This document shows, in pieces, positions 46,697 to 58,688 of a stretch of 64,000 nt of DNA (position 1 is its first letter; each line of letters starts with the position of its first letter). Origin of the DNA: Sequoia sempervirens (lineage: Eukaryota; Streptophyta; Pinopsida; Cupressales; Cupressaceae); contig VDFB02252616.1 in assembly GCA_007258455.2 (NCBI GenBank), positions 120,378,552 to 120,442,551 of the forward strand, written 5' to 3'. Under the pieces are notes generated by a model that made no database searches, was not told the origin of the DNA, and was given only the letters and a program-made list of their open reading frames with translations. Made by a program: the position numbers and the translations under genes.

Positions 46697-48851
46697 CAAG
46701 CTAAATCTACAAATGGGTCCACACAAACTAGTCACTTTGTCATTATGCAAACCTTCTATGAGCACTACAAAGAAATTTTCTCTTTGGCCCCACATTTGAG
46801 AAGATTTCTATATTGTGTATTTAAAGGGATTAAATTGGACTCTTTAAGGGTTGCTATTAACCAAGAACTAATCAAGCTTCTCCCTAAAGGAAAATAAAAA
46901 TATTTTGTGAATGGTTGGTGGCCCATCACTTTGCTCAAAAATTCCTACAAGATCATTGCCAAAGCATTGACACATAGAATAAAATATTCTAACCAAGAGA
47001 TCGTGCTAACAAAACAAGTAGGCTTGTTAGAGGGAAACATATAATAGACAATATGGTCTTAGCTTTAAAAAAATTCGAATGAGCCCAATCAGTTGACCAA
47101 GTTGCTCTAATTATTAAGCTTGATTTCAATAAAGCCTACGATCACTTTCGTTGGCCCTTCATTCTTAATATGCTACAATGGTTGGGGTTTCTCCCAAGAT
47201 CTATACTCAAATTAGAATGTTTTTTATAAATATAAATGCTAGAATTGTTATCAATGGATCCCTCTCCCCTAACTCCCTTGCAAAAATTCATTCACCAAGG
47301 TTGTCCCCTTGCCTCTTTCATATTTGCCCTAGAAGTTGATGCTCTTGGTTATTTGTTTTAACATGTTTGTCCACTAAGTTCATCCATGGTATCTCATTTC
47401 CAAGTAATGCCAAATCTCTTAACTCACACTTTGTTGATGATAGCATGTTGTGTATCTAAAATTTAGTTTATAAAATGATGTGCACAATGTATATATTGTA
47501 ATTCTTTTGTACTATCTTATGATCCAAGTTGGTCATGCATAAAATCGAATTCATTGTGATTTATCCTAGTCTACGTTCTCCTTGGATTCCAAGAAAATGG
47601 TGAGAAGTGAAACATGGTACCATCACAAGATAACAAGTGGTATCCTCTTTGGCATTTGGGTTTCACTCAAACATATGTGGAATTGTTTCAAGACCAAAAT
47701 CAAAGGAAATTTTCTAAATTGGACTAGATTATTCTTATCTATGGTCAATCGTATCCAAGTTGCTAACAAAATTCTTATAGCAAGCCATGTGTAATTTCTT
47801 CTTGTTGACTACCTTCTATAAGTTGCTATAACCAATTGACAACTAATTTGAGCCTTTATTTGGGCCAAATGGGTCAACAAGAAAGTCATATTGTCCACAT
47901 GATGGTTGCATTATACCAAGTCAAAAGATAAAGGGTGTTTGAGCATTATAGATCTATATATACAAGGCATCTACCTTACTACAAAATAGATTTTGAGTGC
48001 ACTAGAAGGGGAAAATCCTTGGAAACATTTGGTTTGATTCACATTCAATCTATCTCTACTAGCCACACTTGGGATGCAATCAATTGGAATGACAAAATCC
48101 CTCTTGATCCTTTTTTCAAAATTCACGAGTCTAGTCATTTCAACACAATTTGGAAGCCTTGAAAAACTATCTCAAAGAAGCTGAATCGAAACGACCAATC
48201 TCTTAGTCATGGTCTAAGCTTCACTACTTCTTCCATTTGGTAGAATTGAGTAGTTCAACAAGATGGTAAACCTTTAGATATCATTAAGCATTTTAAAGGT
48301 AAGGGATTTTAAAAAAGGAATCAAGTATTTTGGTACCTACGAGATTTAACCAATTTTAAATGGAAATCATGGTAGCATCTCCAGGCTCAATTCAATCTCT
48401 CCCATTCTAACAAGCAACCAATTATCAAAATTTAACAATTTGTTCCTCTTGAACTCTCCAATTTGTTGTCCTCATTTTACATCATGCTATTTTTTAGAAG
48501 ATTGAAGATGGCCTCATGCGTACAACATCTAAAATAGTCACCCTTTCAAATTTTCTCAATATTAAATGAAACTGTAAGTTTAGTTGCTAGAGGTGGAACA
48601 AGCTTAGTCTTCATATTTGGAAATCTAAAGCTGATGCTCAATATGAATTCACGGTGTCGAAAGTATTTCATGTCAAAATTCCTATCAATACCCACCTCAA
48701 ATTCCTTTACCCCCCATTCTCAAGTCTCTTTTATGTTGAAGCAAATTTTGTAAAGCATGCCTTCTATCTCTAGTATCATGTTCGCAACTTATGGCTATTC
48801 CTTTTCTCCTTCCTTCTCGCGCTCTTCTTGGTGATGGAAAATTGTTCTTCT
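46697..48851 (+). pseudogene. Decayed LINE (L1-like) reverse transcriptase, interrupted
   Basis: In shifting frames the order matches a plant L1-type LINE RT: LLPKGK (near 46880), a WWPITLLKNSYKIIAKALTHRIK segment, QVGLLEGN, KLDFNKAYDHF (near 47118), NGSLSP (near 47255) and the catalytic FVDD at 47430-47441. The thumb/C-terminal part follows (KGCLSIIDLYIQGIYL near 47933-47985). Many stops and frameshifts. The left edge coincides with the end of the gypsy-like LTR, and copia-3 is inserted at 48851/54340, so the rest continues to the right of 54339. The 5' endonuclease part was not found. Confidence 0.75.
48847..48851. repeat. TSD of copia-3, left (CTTCT)
   Basis: CTTCT, exactly repeated at 54340-54344. 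Confidence 0.93.
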
Positions 48852-49165
48852 TATTGGATATGAAGCCCAACTGTCAACCTATTTTCCCTCCATTTTGTAC
48901 TTCCCTTTCACATTCCCATTTGAAGGCTTATCCAAAACAAAATGGATAATGCAATGAGTAGTACATGTAGTGCTAATGATATGCTAGTTGTTGTATGTAT
49001 GTAAAACAAAGATTAACAAAATATATTCCCTTTCTTCAAAGCGGATGTAGCCAAATTGGTGAACCACTGTAAATTTTGTGTCTTCATGTTTGTGTCACAT
49101 CTTTTTTTTCTGAGTTTTAAATTTTGCTTTCTTTTTTCATTTAATCTATTACAAATTATTTAACA
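48852..49165 (+). repeat. 5' LTR of copia-3 (314 bp)
   Basis: Matches 53905-54339. The first dinucleotide TG is mutated to TA. Ends TTAACA. Confidence 0.9.
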
Positions 49166-49167
49166 AT

Positions 49168-49179
49168 TGGTATTAGATC
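49168..49179 (+). promoter_or_regulatory. PBS of copia-3
   Basis: TGGTATTAGATC, three bases after the 5' LTR start-to-end unit, close to the tRNA-iMet type. Confidence 0.8.
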
Positions 49180-49224
49180 TCGAAGAAGTAGTTGATCAAG
49201 AAATTGTGATAATTTCCAAGGAAA

Positions 49225-50010
49225 ATGGAGGAAGTAGATAAATGGAAAATTGAGAAGTTCTCTAGGCAAAATTTTGGATTGTGGAAGGTGTAGATGGAGT
49301 CGTTATTGATTAGAAGAGATCTCTCACTCACATTGGAAGGAAAGGCCAATAAGCCAGCTACGATGGATGATGAGGAGTGGGAGAAATTGGACAAGAAAGT
49401 GAGAGAAACAATTATACTATCACTATCCAGAAATGTCCTCTTCAATGTTACAACGGAAAAGACTTTGAAGGAATTGTGGGAAAAACTTACTGATATGTAT
49501 GAAATGGCCTCAACTTCAAATAAAGATTACCTCAGGAAGAAGTTGTGTAATCTGAAAATGAAAGGAGGTATTGTGTCCAATCACTTGAACGAATTCAACA
49601 CTCTAAAAAACCGATTGCTTTCGGTAAATATTAACTTGGATGATGAAATCAAAGCTATCTTATTATTGTGCTCTCTTCTAAATAGCTAGGAAAGAGTAGT
49701 GATGGTGATCAACACCTCTGTATCCAAAAAAACCACTCAAATATGACGATGTTGTTGGAACTCTTCTCAGCGAAGATATGCGAAGGAAAAATCAAGGAAC
49801 CGCATTCGGTGATGCCTTAATTTTTGGTAATAGAGGTAGACATCAAGAAAGAGGCAAAAATAACCATAGAAGGAGATCAAAATCTATGAGAAGATCAATG
49901 TCTAGAGGCATAAATGGAGGTTGTTGGTTTTGTGATAAAGGTCATACAAAAATGAATTGTTGGTCATATAAAAAGGTGCAAAATCAATCAAAGGACAGCG
50001 AAGTGAACAC
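49225..50010 (+). pseudogene. copia-3 gag with zinc knuckle
   Basis: MEEVDKWKIEKFSRQNFGLW start near 49225, a stop near 49291, then a 131-codon open UBN2-type region (49294-49689: LWEKLTDMYEMAS, YLRKKLCNLKMKGG). After a frameshift comes YDDVVGTLLSEDMRRK-like text, an Arg-rich stretch and a zinc knuckle at 49922-49960 spaced C-x2-C-x3-H-x4-C, one residue shorter than the usual C-x2-C-x4-H-x4-C. Confidence 0.88.
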
Positions 50011-50039
50011 CACATATGAATCAAATGAAAGTGTTATAG

Positions 50040-51330
50040 TCTTGTCAATGGGTGAAACTACAACCAAATCATGGGTGTTGGATTCTAGGGCACTGTTCCA
50101 TGCAACCTCATGTTGGGAAGCCTTCCAAAATTATCAAGAAGGAAAATTTGGAAAAGTTTATCTCGGTGATAACAAGACATGTAATATCAATGGCAAAGGT
50201 GATGTGATGTTGAATTTGAAGAATGGAAATAAATGGTTATTGCATGATGTAAGACATGTTCTTGATTCGAAAAGGAATCTAATTTCTGCTAGGTAGCTTG
50301 ATGCTCTAGGATGAAGCATCACCTTTTCTTCAAACTCTTGGAAGGTGACCAAAGGGGCATCAGTGGTTGCAAGAGGGAGAAAAATGGGAACTTTATATGT
50401 GTTAGATAGTCCCATTGAAGTGGGAACTGCGATGGTGGTTGGGAAAAGTGAGGCATAACTATGGCATAGAAGGCTCAGGCACATGAGCAAGAAGGGACCT
50501 GAAATCTTGCTCAAAAGGGATAAGCTTTTGGGGTTAAAATCAGTTGATTTGGACTTATGTGAGCATTGTCTCTATGGAAAATAGAGGAGGATTGGTTTTT
50601 AAAAAATTGGACATGACAAAAAGACAAAGCCTTTGGAGCTTGTGCACTTAGATGTGTTCGGTCCTATAGAGGTAACCTCTTATGGAGGAGAAAATTATTT
50701 TTTTCTTTTATTGATGATTGTACTCAAGAGGTGTGCTTTTATATGCTCAATAGGAAGTCTAAAGTTTGTACCAAATTCAAAAAAATTATAGTTATTGTTG
50801 AGAACCAAACAGGAAACAAAATCAAATGTTTGAAAATAGATAATGGGGGGAGTTTTGTTCTTTGGATCTTGATAGTTATTGTGCAAATAATGGCATTCAA
50901 CACATTAAGGTTGTATCATTCACATCCCAAGAAATGGTGTAGCTAAGAGGTTGAATCAAATGATTCTAGAGAGGGCTTGGAGTATGCTCTCTAAAGTAGG
51001 TTTGTGCAAGGAATTCTGGGCAGAAGCGATTAACAAAACAATGTGTTTGATCAATTGAAGCCCTTCATCTCGATTGGATTTTGATACTCCGGAGGAGAGA
51101 TGGATGCGAAGATGAATTTCCTATAATCATCTAAGTGTTTTTGGTATTGAAGCTTTCATTCACATTCCCAAGGAGAAGCGAACAAAATTAGATTTCAAAT
51201 TTGAGCAGGGTATCTTTGTTGGGCACAAAGAAGAAAAATATGGCTTTAGATTGTAGAATCCGATTACAAACAAATTACTTCGCAACAAAGATGTCTTTAA
51301 TGAAAAGGTCTTCCTAGTTCTAAGAAAAAA
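50040..51330 (+). pseudogene. copia-3 protease and integrase
   Basis: Protease site WVLDSRALFHAT at about 50072-50107: the Gly after Asp-Ser is Arg. Then the VYLGDNKTCNINGKG segment. Pre-integrase HHCC zinc site (LWHRRLRHMSKKG, CEHCLYGK near 50460-50580) and the integrase core with LELVHLDVFGPI (near 50635) and KIDNGGSF (near 50835). The C-terminal part to 51330 is fragmented. Multiple stops. Confidence 0.87.
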
Positions 51331-52212
51331 AGGGCTATCAAAAAATGAATATGTACTTGTTAATGATATTGGGAGTGGCTGTGATTCACAGTTTTCACAT
51401 CCAAATCTGTCTCAATGTTCTCCTTAGATTTCAATGCAGTCATCATCAATTCATCAAACTCATCGATGTTTGTTTCAACTCATAGTCAACCATTAAATGG
51501 CTCACGATCTGATGTTTTTCAAGCACCAATTGAAAGATTTGGATGTTTCAAATCTGTCGCCCACCATAAATCACAGATATGTTGCTTCCCCACAACCAGC
51601 TAATAGGGCAGATGATCGACCATGTGAGTTAAGGGACGTGGAGAACAAAGTTGCGGTTGGGAATGTCTGGAATATTCCCACATAGGCATCATGGGAATTG
51701 TTTAATAACCAGGCCATGCAAGAAAAGTTAATGGGGGGTTTAAATCCTACGTAGACTTCAAACTTTGGTGCTCCTATTTCTGTTAATATGCAACAAGTCT
51801 CAAATTATGTCGCACTTTAGAATCCCATGCATCAACATGAAAATTCCATGCAACCACTTTATACTCCTACACAATAGTTTGAACAAAAATGCAATGGAAA
51901 TTTTGTCCCACGCGAAGGGAATCTGCCTTTTGAGACACGAGCTATGTCTTCATCCACCCCTGTCTTTCCCACACAAGCTTCAAATATTGGCAATGTGCAG
52001 AAATTTACTCCTGCCAGCAATGGAAATGTCTCTGGTTCTTTCCCATTGACTGAAGGCGGCCCCTACAATTTGTTGATTATGAAACATTCACTCCAAGAAT
52101 TGTGACTGAGACACAACCACCAAAAAATGCATTCCAGCTATAGCCATTACAGAGGAATAATGTTGGAAGTAATTTGCAGGAATAGGGTAATTTATAGGAG
52201 TTAGCTCCTCAA

Positions 52213-53837
52213 GTGAGGAGGTCTACCAGGGAGTACCGACCTCCGACAAAATTTGATGATTATCGATTGTTGATTTTTGATCAATTAGAGCCATCCACTT
52301 TCAAAGAAGCCTGCAACGATGTTAATTGTGAGAAATGGTTGGAGGCAATGCAAGAGGAAATGGATTCACTCATGGCTAATCATACATGGGATTTGGTCAA
52401 CCTCCCACCCAATTGAAGAGCCTTGAAGAATCGATGGGTGTATAGATTGAAAGAGGAAGGAGGAAAAAAATGTTATCGAGCCACATTGGTGGTGAAGGGA
52501 TACGACCAAAAAAAAGTAGACTTCAATGAAATCTTCTCACTGGTTGTGAAGATGACCACCATTAGAGCGGTTTTAGGATTGGCAGCGATGTATGATCTTG
52601 ATTTGGAACAACTTGATGTGAAGACTACATTTATTCATGGTGACATAGAAGAGGAAATTTATATGCATCACCCTAAAGGTTTTGAACAACAAGGCAAAGA
52701 ATATTGGTATTGCAAGTTAAGGAGAAATTTGTATGGGTTCAAACAAGCCCCACGCCAGTGGTATCTCAAGTTTGACTCTTTCATGGCTGAGCAACATTTC
52801 ACACTTTGTGAATCTAACCCATGTGCTTACTACAAGATATTGGATAATGGTGAGTTTGTTTTATTGTTGCTTTGTGTTGATAATATGCTAGTAACCAACA
52901 CTCGCATGAGAGTTGTTCGTGATTTGAAGTAATAATTAGCTCAAAATTTTACAATGAAAGACTTAGGGGAAACAAAGAGGATACTTGGTATGACCATAAT
53001 TTGGGACAGATGTAAGAGGGAAATTAGATTGTCACAAGAAAATTATATTGACAAAGTTTTGGACAGATTTAACATGAAGGGTGCTAAGCTTGTGAGCACT
53101 CCATGTGTTGATCATTTTCGTTTGTCATATGAAATGTATCCCAAAACACCTCAAGATCAAGAAAACATGAAGGGTATTCCTTATTCATTAGCTGTTGGGA
53201 GTCTCATGTATGCCATGGTTTGTACTCAGCCAGACATTGCCCATGCATGGGAGTAGTGAGCATATTTATGAGCAATCTGAGTAAGACTCATTAGGAAGCG
53301 GTGAAGTGGATATTAAGGTATTTAAAAGGCACTTCAAATTATGCTTTGTGTTTTGGAGGGAGACATGCACAAATGCGAGGTTATGTTGACTTTGATATGG
53401 CCAGTGACTTGGACAAATGAAGGTCAACAATAGGTTATGTTTTCACATTTTTCGGGGAAGCAATCAATTGGGTTTCAAGGTTGTAGTAGGTGGTTGCACT
53501 CTCCGCTACCGAGGTTGAATATATTGCTCTCACTGAAGGTGCAAAGTAGATGATTTGGTTGCAGCGACTATTGGGTGAGTTGGGATTCAAACAAAATTTT
53601 TTCACTCTTTTTTGTGATAGCAACAATGTTATTCATTTGGAAAAGAACTCATCCTTTCATAATTGGCCCAAGCATATTGAGCTACGATATCACTTCATCC
53701 AAAATGTACTTGAAGAGGGAAAACTGAAAGTGCAAAAAATTGATACAAAGGTGAACCTGACAAATGCACTGATGAAGATAGTACCAAGGGAGAAGTTCGA
53801 GTTTCGTAGCACTTCTCTTGGCATTGTCAAGATGTGA
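52213..53837 (+). pseudogene. copia-3 reverse transcriptase and RNase H
   Basis: Preceded by RRSTREYRPPTKF. RT motifs are in order: ALKNRWVYRLKEE, FSLVVKMTTIRAVL, LDLEQLDVKTTFIHGDIEEE and LYGFKQAPRQWYLKFD. The catalytic box at 52873-52884 is CVDN, with the second Asp replaced by Asn. RNase H: YSLAVGSLMYAMVCTQPDIA (53180), then stops near 53254, GYVDFDMASDLDK, EVEYIALTEGAK and NWPKHIELRYHFIQ (53660), ending near 53836. Confidence 0.9.
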
Positions 53838-53892
53838 CAATAAGGATGAAGTGGCGGAATATCTTTGAAGTTTTGCAGCAGTGGTTGGGCTT

Positions 53893-53904
53893 CAAGTGGG
53901 AGAT
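53893..53904 (+). promoter_or_regulatory. Polypurine tract of copia-3
   Basis: caagtgggagat directly before the 3' LTR TGTTGG, the usual copia arrangement for plus-strand priming. Confidence 0.85.
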
Positions 53905-54339
53905 TGTTGGATATGAAGCCCAACAGTCAGCCTCTTTTCCCTCCATTTTGTATTTCCCTTTCACATTCCCATTTGAAGACTTTTTCAAAACAAAATGGAT
54001 AATGTAATGAGTAGTATTATTGTTGAAGATATGTTAGCCGTTGTAACAGTCAACCTCTTTTCCCTCCATTTTATATTGCCCTTTCACATTCCCATTTGAA
54101 GGCTTTTCCAAAACAAAATGGATAATGCAATTAACTTAGTATTATTGTTGATGATATGTTAGCTCTTGTATGTATGTAAAACAAAGATTAATAAAAGAGA
54201 TTCCCATGCTTTAAAGTGGATGTAGCCAAATTGGTGAACCACTATAAATTTTGTGTCTTTGTGTTTGTGTCTCATCTCTTTTTCTCAGTTTTGAATTATG
54301 TGTTCTTGTTTCATTTAATCTGCTGTAAATTATTTAACG
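53905..54339 (+). repeat. 3' LTR of copia-3 (435 bp) with internal duplication
   Basis: Starts TGTTGGATATGAAGCCCAAC and ends TTAACG. A 123-bp segment is tandemly repeated (starts 53922 and 54045), which explains the extra length over the 5' LTR. Confidence 0.9.
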
Positions 54340-55852
54340 CTTCTGGGTGTCTCTCCTTTTCACAATGTCCTCGCAGACACCTATAGACATGATCCTCAAA
54401 ATCCTTTAGAAGTTTGTTGCTTGGTTATATTCTTTTGCATAGTCTACCCCTTACAAATTGAAACTCGGGTTTGTTCAAATCTATCCCTTAAAATTACCAA
54501 TTTGTTAGATGCACTTTGAGAATAGTTGAGGACCAATACTGAGTTGTAAGGAATCACATAAAGGCTTCAAATTCAGCTCCAAGTTGTTGAAGGGAAGCAT
54601 AAGTTTGTTTGTACTCCTCTAATGCCAATTTTTCTAGTAGGCAACAATTCAAAACTTATATCCCAACCAAAACATTGATTTATTTTTTCTTGTAGACTAG
54701 TGATTTTGTGCATAGCTGGATGGATGACATTCAATAGGTCTTAGCAGAACTCGGTTGATGATCTCTACTTGTGTGGAAAATAACAAAGGTCTAGAAGCTC
54801 TTATTAAGATTGGCATTATTAGGGTGGAATACCTGCCTTGCAGTTCTACTTAACTACTCACAACATAGGCCAGTTGAGCATCTGCACACTTAGTGTTTCT
54901 AATAGTTCAAATCATATGAATGTTAACTAGTTGGAGCATTCTAAGTTCAATATTTTTAAGGATTATGTTAGCTGCAAGCTCAATGTTGCGAGCTATGTCC
55001 TTTGCACATATGCGACTTTAAGTATGTTTTTGTCAAAGAACTCAACTCCAGGTGTTTGGAAGGAAATAAGGATCTAGTAAATCTTACCTCAAGATTGTGA
55101 ATTTTTCCAAGCTTAAAGATTAATTTATTCTCAACAAAGATTTGGGTAGATTCATCCATACTCTTCATTCTCTATTCCAAATGTTGGAAAAGACAAAGTT
55201 GTTTTTTTTTTCGAGAGTACCTCCATTAATCCAATATTAGAAAAATGTGTTAATTGGTGGAAATCTCTTTAAATCTCTTCCTAGCACAAAGGTAAGGACA
55301 CATGATAGTTCTCTTGTCGTGTGCACTAGCCAGTTTTAAATACATTTACCATAATTTGATATTAGATAGACCCATAATAGAAATAAAGCAGCTCAATATT
55401 TAAACATCCATCAATGGTGTGGGTTGAAAAAAAACAATCCTTTAACATAGTTGCACTCTTTTGGTATGCCATATTTTTCAAGTTCTCTACATTAGGCTTG
55501 CAGGTAATTAGCTTGAAAATTGTATTTATATCTAGGAATGTTTGTATCTACAAACAAATATAATGCCTTTAGATCCTTAGGAAGCAACACTCATCTCGAG
55601 GTTCACTTAGAGTTCTCCCATCTTTGTGTTCCTTCTTTTTTCTTATGTAAATCTTTTTTCCAAAGTCTTTGTTCTTAATCTACATGACATGATAAGCTTT
55701 TTTCGTACAATTATTTTAATATTCTTCCTCTTACTTCCTTTCCACATGATCAAATTATATGATTGGAATTTCGAAAAAATCTAATTTGGTACAATGTTCA
55801 ATCACTTAGAAGACAATTATCCATAGGCTTAAGGTGTTGCAGATTGTGACCT
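54340..55852. other. LINE continuation and unassigned DNA
   Basis: CTTCT (54340-54344) is the right TSD of copia-3. Joining across the insertion gives LINE-like text (GDGKLFFWVSLL), so the first few hundred bases may be LINE 3' sequence. Beyond about 54700 nothing was recognised. Confidence 0.4.
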
Positions 55853-55857
55853 ATAAT

Positions 55858-56109
55858 TATTAAGATATTAATTGTAATATTAATGGTCATCTTAGCTTTA
55901 GTTAGTTGTTAGTTTACTTTTAGTTAACATAGTTAGCTTTTAGTAACTTCTATTTACACTTTAGTTTGTTTTAACATCTTTCGGCTTTTTGATTTAGTTT
56001 GCTTTAGTTAATGATGGTTTCTTTTTAGAAACATTGTCTTGTAATTTTTATTATAAGGAGTTTTCATCTCCTTTTATAAACACAATAATGAAGATCAATT
56101 ATCATTTCA
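55858..56109 (+). repeat. 5' LTR of gag-only element (252 bp)
   Basis: Direct repeat of 58447-58688. Contains a likely TATA-like and terminator region (ttataaggagttttcatctc). Confidence 0.9.
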
Positions 56110-56121
56110 TGGTATCAGAGC
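56110..56121 (+). promoter_or_regulatory. PBS of gag-only element
   Basis: TGGTATCAGAGC immediately after the LTR, the canonical tRNA-iMet PBS. Confidence 0.92.
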
Positions 56122-57514
56122 TTAGGCTCTATTTTTTCACGATTTTTTTAGAAATAAAAATTTGTTGTTTTTCTTAAGGATTTTTTAAGAAATTTCTTAG
56201 ATGTTTTTTTAACTGATTTTTTTTTAAAATAAAAATTGAAGATTTATTTTGAAGAAGCTGTTGTGAGCGATTTTGTTGAAAATCAAGGGTTTTGAAGCCA
56301 TTTTTTGAAGAAATTTTTGAGGGTTTGTTAAGGAAAAAAATCATTTTTTTATTTTGAAGTTTTTTCAGAAAATCATCGTGGATTTTTTGGTGAAGAATCG
56401 CGGATCTCTTTTGAGGAATAATTTTCGAGGGTTTCTGAGCTCGGGTTTCTGGAGTTTTCGTGAGTGTTGCACGCGTTTTCAAGGGTGCTTTTTTTTCTCT
56501 CAGAATCGTGTCCTTTCTACCTGCGTATTTTCTAAAAATTGCAGCATCTATTTGTAGAAAAATCACGATGGATTTTTTTCATGAATTCTATTCTTTTTTG
56601 GCCATCTATTATGGTTTTTTGTTTGGTTTTTTCATGATTTACTTTTGATTTTTTGCACACAACTTCATTCTCGCGTCTTGCTTGCACATACAGGTTCATT
56701 TTGGCGGATTTCTTTTGGTTTCTGGAGAGCGATTTTCTGAGTTTGTCATAGAGATTTCCTCTGTGTTGTGTGAACATGTGGGCTTGCGAAGCAAATCGCA
56801 ACATGTTTTTCCCTATTTTCTTGCGCGATTTTGTTGTTCGTGGGTTTCCAACCTTCTTTGAGATGAATTTTTGAGGATTTTTTCATGATTTTTTAGGTGA
56901 CTTTTAAATCACAATTTTTTGCAATTTATGGTTGATGTTTGGCGCGACCTAGGGTTTGCCATTTTTGGATGAATGTAAAGTCAGTTTTATCTTTGTTGTT
57001 CATGGGTTTTCTACTATTTGAGATTTTTTTCCAACTAGGGTTTTCAACACTCTTTGCTGAAGAGATTTTGGTGTTCACAGGTCTGCTAGATTTGCTAGTA
57101 CAACTACGGGTTTCTTGATTTTCTAGTTGTTGTACTTTCCAAATTTCCAGTGGACCCGATTTTCCAAATTTCATGGCAGCTTGAAGGGTTAATTTTTGTG
57201 CTAGATTTTGACAAAAATTTTCTAGGAAAACAAAATTTCCTTCAAAGAGTTTTTCAAAAAAAATTTCTAAAAAGAATTTACAAGGAGAGTTTTTGAAAAC
57301 TATTCTATAAAAATTTTGCTAAAGTTTTTTGAGGATTTTTTCTAAATGTTCAATTTTACTTTTTTAGAGTTTTTGAAGGTTTTTCTGAAAAATCTTACAG
57401 TTTTTGAGCCTCTTTTCTAGATGATTTTTGAAAAAATCATAAGTTGTGCCAGTTGATTGTGCAGAGTTTGTGTCAACTAATCACAAAGTTACCTCGAGTT
57501 TCGTGATTTGGTAA
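56122..57514 (+). other. T-rich leader of the gag-only element
   Basis: About 1.4 kb between PBS and gag ATG, rich in ttttt runs and with no convincing protein frame. The minus-strand ORF at 56174-56566 (Lys-rich) is an antisense artefact of the T runs. An unusually long leader for copia. Confidence 0.6.
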
Positions 57515-58400
57515 ATGGGAGGGATGGCGTCTTTATCCAATGTCATGTTGGAAAATACACAAATGTTCAATGTAAAGAATTACAACATGTGGAAGTAGAG
57601 GATGCTTACCATCTTTGAATACCAGTGTCTGGATGCGCTTGTTCTAGGTACAAGAGTTCGTCCCACAATTGCGAGGAAGGATCAAGACAAGTATGATGGA
57701 GATAACAATGAGGCAGTTATGCTTCTAAAATTATCAGTCATTGATGAGATGTTACCAGAAATACCATCTGGTAAGTCTGTTGTGTAGATTTGGAAGCATT
57801 TGAAAGATCTTCATGAGACCTCAAATAAGGAAGGGATTTCTTCTTGAAGAATATGTTGTTTTCCATTATGATGGACGACCAAGTGTCTTTGTAGGAGCAC
57901 TTGATGAATATCAAAGAAATTTGCGATCAACTGAGGCCATTGGTCATAAGATGGAAGAGGAGAATATGGTGGTGATCACACTGAAAAGTTTTCCACGATC
58001 CTACGAGCACTTCATCGAAACGCTCAACATTACATCCATCAATGTTGACTTGAAGTTTGATGAACTGTGCAACAAGCTTTTGTAGCAGGATAGGTGGAGG
58101 AAGCAGTTTGGGAGCAACAATGAGTCTCCTAGTGTTGAACAAGCATTTACTGCCAAGGACGTTGGAAAAGGCAAGTCCACTCAATAGAAATGATGAGACA
58201 ATTCAGAGGAGAGCTCAAAGAAGTCTATTACTTTCCATTACTATGGGAAGATTGGTCATATATAGAAGTTTTGCAGAAAGCAGTTGGCTGATGAGAAGAC
58301 CAACTAGGAAGAGTCTCAACAAAGTGCTCAAGTGGCAGAGTATACTGAGCAGAAGGAGTTTGCATATTATGCATTTTGATGACCAACACACCATCTAAAT
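57515..58400 (+). pseudogene. Copia-type gag, broken
   Basis: ATG at 57515 (MGGMASLSNVMLEN), then QMFNVKNYNMWK, a stop near 57596, LTIFEYQCLDALVLG and a UBN2-like body (AVMLLKLSVIDEMLPEI; WKHLKDLHETSNK). Frameshifts near 57830 and further stops. The knuckle near 58227-58285 reads FHYYGKIGHI-stop-KFC, with two Cys replaced. It is the only coding region of the element. Confidence 0.85.
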
Positions 58401-58446
58401 ATGGGTAGACTTAGTTTTTGTTTGTAGGATGACCATTAAGGGAGGG

Positions 58447-58688
58447 TATTAAGATATTAATTGTAATATTAATGGTCATTTTAGCTTAGTTAGTCGTTAA
58501 TTTACTTTTAGTTAGCGTAGTTAACTTTTAGTAACTTCTGTTTACGCTTTAGTTTATTTTAGCATCTTTCAACTTTCTACTTTAGTTAACGATGGTTTCT
58601 TTTTAGAAACATCATCTTGTAATTTTCTTTATAAGGAGTTTTCATCTCCTTTTGTAAAACGCAATAATGAATATCAATTATCATTTCA
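58447..58688 (+). repeat. 3' LTR of gag-only element (242 bp)
   Basis: Direct repeat of 55858-56109, preceded by the purine tract aagggaggg. Confidence 0.9.

Larger units (their letters stand above)
48852..54339 (+). mobile_element. Complete Ty1/copia retrotransposon (copia-3), inactive
   Basis: The element is 5488 bp between perfect CTTCT duplications. 5' LTR 48852-49165 and 3' LTR 53905-54339, PBS, gag, protease, integrase, RT, RNase H and a purine-rich tract before the 3' LTR are all in place. Numerous stops and frameshifts and mutated catalytic residues make it inactive. It is inserted in the LINE. Confidence 0.93.
55858..58688 (+). mobile_element. Gag-only copia-type element (TR-GAG-like), 2831 bp
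   Basis: LTRs 55858-56109 and 58447-58688 (about 250 bp, start TATTAAGATATT, end ATTTCA) flank a leader of about 1.4 kb and a copia gag with zinc knuckle. A purine tract (aagggaggg) and the 3' LTR follow about 200 bp after the knuckle. No protease, integrase or RT. Flanks ATAAT (55853-55857) and AGAAT (58689-58693) fit a TSD with one change. Confidence 0.88.

Noticed and set aside
38644..46701. GAAGT/CAAGC as a true TSD of the gypsy-like element
   Set aside because: Only three of five bases agree, so the outer borders are set by LTR alignment and not by this match.
56174..56566. 130-codon Lys-rich minus-strand ORF
   Set aside because: Produced by T runs in the leader of the gag-only element; no homologous motif, and orientation is opposite to the element.
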